Shown here: piece after piece, positions 6,501-9,685 of the stretch
Numbering within the stretch: position 1 is the first letter of the stretch
Layout: each line of letters starts with the position of its first letter
Assembly (NCBI RefSeq): GCF_029933015.1
Contig: NZ_JAOZOZ010000060.1
Coordinates: 1 to 9,685 of the forward strand
From: Hydrogenimonas sp.
GTDB taxonomy: Bacteria; Campylobacterota; Campylobacteria; Campylobacterales; Hydrogenimonadaceae
DNA length: 9,685 nt
Direction: 5' to 3'
Translations under genes and position numbers: made by a program
The notes under the pieces: model-generated
What the model saw: the letters and a program-made list of their open reading frames with translations, nothing else
What the model was told of the DNA's origin: nothing
Database searches by the model: none

Positions 6501-6917
6501 ATGCTGATGAGAATGGTCGTGCTTTTCGGACTCATGACGGGGATGCTGATGGCGGAGATCCTCTGGCAGCCCTCCTACCGGCAGGCGAAAGAGGAGGCGG
6601 TGAAAGAGGGGAAACCGATGATGGTCATCCTGGTCTCCCACACCTGCCGCTGGTGTCGTCGCCTGGAGAGCCGTACGCTGAACAATCCGAAAGTGGTCGA
6701 ATACGTCAACGAGCACTTCGTTCCGGTCATCGTCTACCGCGGCGAAGGGAACTTTCCAGATTTCATCAGGTCTGCCTACGTGCCGACCACCTTTTTCCTC
6801 TCCCCCGACGAGAAGTTTCTGACCAAACCCTGGCGCGGCTACCAGGAGCCCAACGAGTTCCTCTACGATCTCAAAGAGGCGTGGAAGGCTTTCGAAGCTT
6901 TGGAAAAAGAGCGTTAG
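6501..6917 (+). CDS. secreted thioredoxin-fold protein with CRWC motif
   Basis: The protein has 138 residues. A hydrophobic N-terminus at 1-18 ending MLMA looks like a Sec signal peptide with cleavage after A18, so the mature protein should be periplasmic. The mature domain resembles the thioredoxin-like families seen in DUF255, SoxW and DsbD C-terminal proteins: W22 followed by a helix YRQAKEEAVKEGKPMMVILVS, the redox pair C49-R-W-C52, and the cis-proline region YVPTTFF with P95. It probably reduces or oxidises envelope thiols; the partner is unknown. Start ATG 6501 has AAGGA (6490-6494) 6 bases upstream. ATG codons at 6507 and 6510 are less well spaced. It lies 55 bases after dapE with no terminator between them, so read-through from the tonB operon is possible. 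Its stop TAG (6915-6917) forms part of an inverted repeat with the convergent gene. Confidence 0.82.
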   Translation: MLMRMVVLFGLMTGMLMAEILWQPSYRQAKEEAVKEGKPMMVILVSHTCRWCRRLESRTLNNPKVVEYVNEHFVPVIVYRGEGNFPDFIRSAYVPTTFFLSPDEKFLTKPWRGYQEPNEFLYDLKEAWKAFEALEKER

Positions 6918-6957
6918 AACCCATCCCGCCTATGGGGGATCTTCGAGATGGGTTCTA
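6915..6957. terminator. hairpin between convergent genes, containing both stop codons
   Basis: TAGAACCCATC at 6915-6925 and GATGGGTTCTA at 6947-6957 are perfect 11-base inverted arms around a 21-base loop. The loop has two smaller competing pairings: ATCCC at 6923-6927 with GGGAT at 6936-6940, and ATCT with AGAT around TCG at 6939-6949. The plus-strand gene's TAG is the first three bases of the left arm, and the minus-strand gene's TAG is the end of the right arm. Downstream on the minus strand a run of five U follows after about 6 bases. No U run follows on the plus strand. It probably acts as a weak bidirectional terminator or 3'-end stabiliser. Confidence 0.55.
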
Positions 6958-8400
6958 GAAAGCCTCCAGCTCCTCGCTGATGCCCTGCAGCAGACGGCTG
7001 CAGAAGTCGGTGTGACAGACGATCTGTTTCGTCTCCACGTTGTCGCTGTTTGGCATCTGCAGCCTCAGGTAGTCGTCCTCTCCTCTTCGATAGAAGAGCA
7101 CGCCGCTGAAGGCGAACCCCTCCTCTTTCAAGACACGGACCACCTCGTCGACACAACCGCACTGCATCAGATTGACGTCGGCGAAGATCATCTCCACATG
7201 TTTCCTGTAGAGGATGTGCAGATAGTGGCGGATCGTGTGGGCGAAATCCTCCGAGACCCAGTCGATGACCAGGGTGCCGCTCTGGGTGTACTGGCTCAGT
7301 TCGTAGGTGATGCGGTTCGCTTTTTTGGGTTCGGGCATTTGTGCCTTTTCGATGGTCAGCCGGTTGTTGGCGTAGATGATCTCCACGAGCCTGCGGTAGT
7401 CGGTGGGCATGAAGATCTTTCGTGAGGTCACGCCGTTTAGGATCTTGTAGCCGATCAGGACGGCGGCGCGCTTTTCGGTGCGCACGGCGTTGGGGTCGGT
7501 CAGGGAGACCGTGTTGGGGACCAGCCCCAGCAGCAGGGCGCTCTCGCCGAAACCGTGGCGAAGGTTGGCCCGCTGGCTGAAGGGGTGGAGCATCAGCGCC
7601 TCTCCGAAGATCGCGTCGAGTTTCAGCTCTTTCGCCCGCTGCTGGATGCGGTCCAGCATCGCGTTCATGATCCCTTTGCCCTTGTAGTCGGGATGGACCA
7701 CCGCCACGCCGATCTCGGCGATGTTGGCCCCCTCGATTTTGACGAGGGCGAAGTGGCCCACGATCTTCCCCTCCCGCGTCTCCGCCACGACCGAGGCGAT
7801 CTCGCCGCTTTCGTTGAGTTCGCGGATCCTGCGGGGGTAGTAGAAGAGCGACTTGTAGTAGCTGTAGGTGTAGTTGTTGTAGATCAGCCGGCTGATCGCC
7901 TCCTCGTCGCCGCACTCGTAGTCGCGTATCTGGATCGACGCGGGTTTCAGCGAGGCGGGCGACTCGTCCTCCAGGTCGGAGTAGGGCTGGAAGGTGACAT
8001 CCTCGAAATCCATCGGGTGCGACTTGAAGATCGTGAAGGATTTTCCCTTTCTGCCCAGGTTGGAGAAGCGCAGCTCGTCCACGTAGTCGACGATCCGTTT
8101 GAGGCCGCCGGTCCGTTCGGAAGCCATGTAGCTGTCGAAATCGAAAGGAAGCCCCATGTCGTGGACGCTGATCTGGATGCCGTGGGGGTGAAACATGATA
8201 TCCACGTCGATCATGCCGCCCAGATTTTTGGGATAGGCGTGCTGGATGGCGTTGAAGAGCAGCTCCCGGCTCGCCGCCACGATGTCGACGATATCGCGGG
8301 AATCGATCTCGGCGATCTGTGCGGCGTGGCGGATCACGTCGACGGCGATCGGCAGGTATTTGACGCTGTTGGGGATACTGAGGGTGATGTTTTTCTGCAT
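6955..8400 (-). CDS. RsbW-like ATPase domain fused to GNAT acetyltransferase
   Basis: The protein has 481 residues. The N-terminal domain (about 1-130) looks like an anti-sigma/HATPase fold: N box SRELLFNAIQHAY (E46, N50, H54), G1-like DMGLP (81-85), G2-like TGGLKRIVDYVDEL (97-110). Residues about 155-300 form a GNAT domain: RDYECGDEEAISRLI, a motif-A-like VVHPDYKGKGIMNAML (234-249) for the acetyl-CoA pyrophosphate, and GEALMLHPFSQRANLRHGF (266-284). The C-terminal part (about 310-481) is not recognised. It ends with a GFAFSGVLFYRRGEDDYLRLQ segment and has cysteines 414, 416, 462 and 467. The ATP-dependent part could act as a Ser/Thr kinase or partner-binding switch controlling acetylation; the substrate is unknown. 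Start ATG 8400 has AAGGAG at 8412-8417, an 11-base spacing, inside the last codons of the amidohydrolase gene, 2 bases upstream. The two genes are surely co-transcribed and probably translationally coupled. GNAT fusions to ATPase domains exist in other bacteria. Confidence 0.8.
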   Translation of the reverse strand: MQKNITLSIPNSVKYLPIAVDVIRHAAQIAEIDSRDIVDIVAASRELLFNAIQHAYPKNLGGMIDVDIMFHPHGIQISVHDMGLPFDFDSYMASERTGGLKRIVDYVDELRFSNLGRKGKSFTIFKSHPMDFEDVTFQPYSDLEDESPASLKPASIQIRDYECGDEEAISRLIYNNYTYSYYKSLFYYPRRIRELNESGEIASVVAETREGKIVGHFALVKIEGANIAEIGVAVVHPDYKGKGIMNAMLDRIQQRAKELKLDAIFGEALMLHPFSQRANLRHGFGESALLLGLVPNTVSLTDPNAVRTEKRAAVLIGYKILNGVTSRKIFMPTDYRRLVEIIYANNRLTIEKAQMPEPKKANRITYELSQYTQSGTLVIDWVSEDFAHTIRHYLHILYRKHVEMIFADVNLMQCGCVDEVVRVLKEEGFAFSGVLFYRRGEDDYLRLQMPNSDNVETKQIVCHTDFCSRLLQGISEELEAF

Positions 8401-8402
8401 CG

Positions 8403-9593
8403 CTACGTCATCTCCTTCAGCGCTTCGACGGCGCTCAGGCAGAGGATCTTCATGCCGATCGCCAGGGAGTCGTCGTCGACGTCGAAGCGGGTGTTGTGCT
8501 GGGGCACGCAGGTCCCTTTCTCCTCGTTGCAGACGCCCAGGCGGAAGAAGGCGCCCGGCACGATCTGCAGATAGCGGGAGAAGTCCTCGCCTCCCATGAC
8601 CGGATCGACCAGATCGATCAGCCCCTCTTTGCCCACCACCTCTTCGGCGGCCTTCTTGACGATGTCGACCATGTGGTCGTTGTTGGTCAGCTCCGGCGGG
8701 CCGAATTTGTAGTCGAAGTGGTATTTGGCGTCCATCGCGTCGCAGATCCCCTTGATCGTCGCCTCCATCATTTCGGGGATCTTCTTGCGGACCGACTCGT
8801 TGACGGTGCGGACCGTGCCTGCCACGGTGACGAAGTCGCAGATGATGTTGGGCGCGTTGCCCCCTTCGATCTTGCCCATCGAGATGACGGCGGGGTGCAG
8901 CGGGTCGATGCGGCGGCTGACGATGTGGTTGAGGGAGTTGATGACCATCGCCGTCACCAGGACCGCGTCGATCCCCTCGTGGGGGCGGGCGCCGTGGGCC
9001 GTCTTGCCGTAGATGTCGAAGCTGAAGGAGTCGGCCGAGGCCATCATCACCCCGTATTTGTAGCCGATCTGTCCCGTTCGCAGATAGGGGTAGACGTGCA
9101 GCCCGAAGATGGCCGAGACCCCCTCCAGCGCGCCGTCTTCGATCATCTGGTTGCTGCCGCCGTGGAGCACCTCCTCGGCGGGCTGGAAGATGATGCGCAC
9201 GTTGCCCGGCAGCTTCTCTTTGACGCGGTTGAGCACCAGGGCGCAGCCCAGGGCCGTGGCCGTATGGGCGTCGTGCCCGCAGGCGTGCATGATCCCCTCC
9301 TTTTTCGAGGCGTAGGGTTTGGAGCTGTTTTCGGGCATCGGCAGGGCGTCCATATCACCCCGGATCGCGACGGTGGGAAGGGCGGGGTCTTTGACGATGT
9401 CGGCCACCAGGCCGTAGTGGGTTTCGAAGGTTTTGAACGGGATCCCCTCCGCTTCCAGAATGGAGCGTATCAGCAGATTGGTCTCCTCCTCCTCTCCCGA
9501 AAGCTCGGGGTTCTGGTGGATCTCGTGCCGGATCTGCACGATTCTTTCGAAGAGGGTGTCGACCTCTTTTTCGATCATCTTCTTCAGGTCCAT
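8403..9593 (-). CDS. M20 family amidohydrolase (hippurate hydrolase / N-acyl amino acid hydrolase type)
   Basis: The protein has 396 residues, typical of the M20D subfamily that includes Campylobacter HipO. It should hydrolyse an amide bond between an acyl or aryl group and an amino acid (hippurate, N-acetyl amino acids or similar), probably in the cytoplasm. Metal-site residues are present: ACGHDAHTA with C105 and H107, the QPAEE pair E140/E141, H166 in GLHVYP and H366 in PQHNTRFD. RGDMDALP (78-85) is a family hallmark. A dimerisation domain lies at about 180-295 with GKTAHGARPHEG (196-207). Exact substrate cannot be told from sequence; IAA-amino-acid or N-acetyl-diaminopimelate hydrolases look alike, though dapE elsewhere in the window makes the last less likely. 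Start ATG 9593 is used because AAAGGAG lies 5 bases upstream (9599-9605). The earlier TTG at 9608 would overlap that site. The downstream GNAT fusion gene follows after 2 bases. Confidence 0.88.
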   Translation of the reverse strand: MDLKKMIEKEVDTLFERIVQIRHEIHQNPELSGEEEETNLLIRSILEAEGIPFKTFETHYGLVADIVKDPALPTVAIRGDMDALPMPENSSKPYASKKEGIMHACGHDAHTATALGCALVLNRVKEKLPGNVRIIFQPAEEVLHGGSNQMIEDGALEGVSAIFGLHVYPYLRTGQIGYKYGVMMASADSFSFDIYGKTAHGARPHEGIDAVLVTAMVINSLNHIVSRRIDPLHPAVISMGKIEGGNAPNIICDFVTVAGTVRTVNESVRKKIPEMMEATIKGICDAMDAKYHFDYKFGPPELTNNDHMVDIVKKAAEEVVGKEGLIDLVDPVMGGEDFSRYLQIVPGAFFRLGVCNEEKGTCVPQHNTRFDVDDDSLAIGMKILCLSAVEALKEMT

Positions 9594-9598
9594 GGCCG

Positions 9599-9605
9599 CT
9601 CCTTT
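9599..9605 (-). promoter_or_regulatory. ribosome binding site of the M20 amidohydrolase
   Basis: AAAGGAG on the minus strand is the strongest Shine-Dalgarno in the window, 5 bases before ATG 9593. It decides the start in favour of the 396-residue form. Confidence 0.75.
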
Positions 9606-9631
9606 CAACGATGATTCGTTCCTATGAATCC

Positions 9632-9637
9632 ATCATA
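9632..9637 (-). promoter_or_regulatory. possible -10 element upstream of the amidohydrolase operon
   Basis: Read on the minus strand, TATGAT in an AT-rich stretch (9609-9660) matches the -10 consensus at five of six positions and lies about 40 bases before the ATG at 9593. The region 17 bases further upstream has only a weak -35. This is the only obvious promoter candidate in the 92 bases before the gene inside the window. Confidence 0.3.
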
Positions 9638-9685
9638 AAACAGTCCAACTTATATTTCCGTTATGTGCCGTGGATCCGTGGAGAT

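Noticed and set aside
4790..6535. 581-codon open frame on the minus strand antisense to exbD, the lipoprotein, dapE and the start of the thioredoxin-like gene
   Set aside because: It runs antisense to several genes with clear motifs and ribosome sites, and its His/Val/Asp/Gly-rich composition is typical of codon-bias shadows.
7555..8574. 339-codon open frame on the plus strand antisense to the ATPase-GNAT gene
   Set aside because: Same codon-bias artefact; it crosses the junction of two well-supported minus-strand genes.
8496..9614. 372-codon open frame on the plus strand antisense to the amidohydrolase
   Set aside because: Low-complexity Val/Asp/Gly/His composition and no recognisable motif, against complete M20 metal motifs on the other strand.
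9663..9685. Possible divergent gene beginning at ATG 9663 on the plus strand
   Set aside because: Only seven codons are visible, with no Shine-Dalgarno before it, so nothing supports it inside the window.

Overview
The window looks like a chromosomal segment from a moderately GC-rich Gram-negative bacterium, most likely a free-living member of the Campylobacterota (of the Hydrogenimonas/Sulfurimonas/Sulfurovum kind). This placement is inferred from gene content: a compact tonB-exbB-exbD set with a short ExbB, an NnrS protein, DapE, and a hippuricase-like M20 amidohydrolase. It was not tested by a search. No rRNA, tRNA, insertion sequence, phage gene or CRISPR array is visible. Coding density is very high. 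The largest gene-free stretch is the 162-base divergent promoter region at 3149-3310, so no gap exceeds 300 bases.

Layout. (1) 1-3148, minus strand: a membrane-anchored GGDEF/EAL cyclic-di-GMP protein, then 41 bases downstream an NnrS-family multi-pass membrane protein that runs off the left edge. (2) 3149-3310: an AT-rich divergent control region. It holds a good sigma70-type promoter for the leftward pair, a perfect TATAAT for the rightward operon, and an inverted repeat between them. (3) 3311-6445, plus strand: a tightly packed unit tonB-exbB-exbD-lipoprotein-dapE, with gaps of +8, -4, -4 and +9 bases. A secreted thioredoxin-fold protein follows at 6501-6917. (4) 6915-6957: an inverted repeat that contains the stop codons of two convergent genes. 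(5) 6955-9593, minus strand: an M20 amidohydrolase followed 2 bases later by an unusual protein joining a histidine-kinase-like ATPase domain, a GNAT acetyltransferase domain and a cysteine-containing C-terminal region.

How the genes may work together. TonB-ExbB-ExbD form the inner-membrane machine that passes proton-motive force to outer-membrane receptors. DapE supplies diaminopimelate and lysine for the cell wall. The small lipoprotein translated between them carries an EF-hand-like acidic loop and may belong to the envelope. The EAL protein keeps its phosphodiesterase residues but has a degraded cyclase motif, so it probably lowers cyclic-di-GMP. Its pairing with NnrS hints at a link to nitric oxide. 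The amidohydrolase and ATPase-GNAT pair could be opposed acyl-removing and acyl-adding activities, and it is the most novel-looking part of the window. Most long ORFs antisense to these genes are by-products of strong codon bias.
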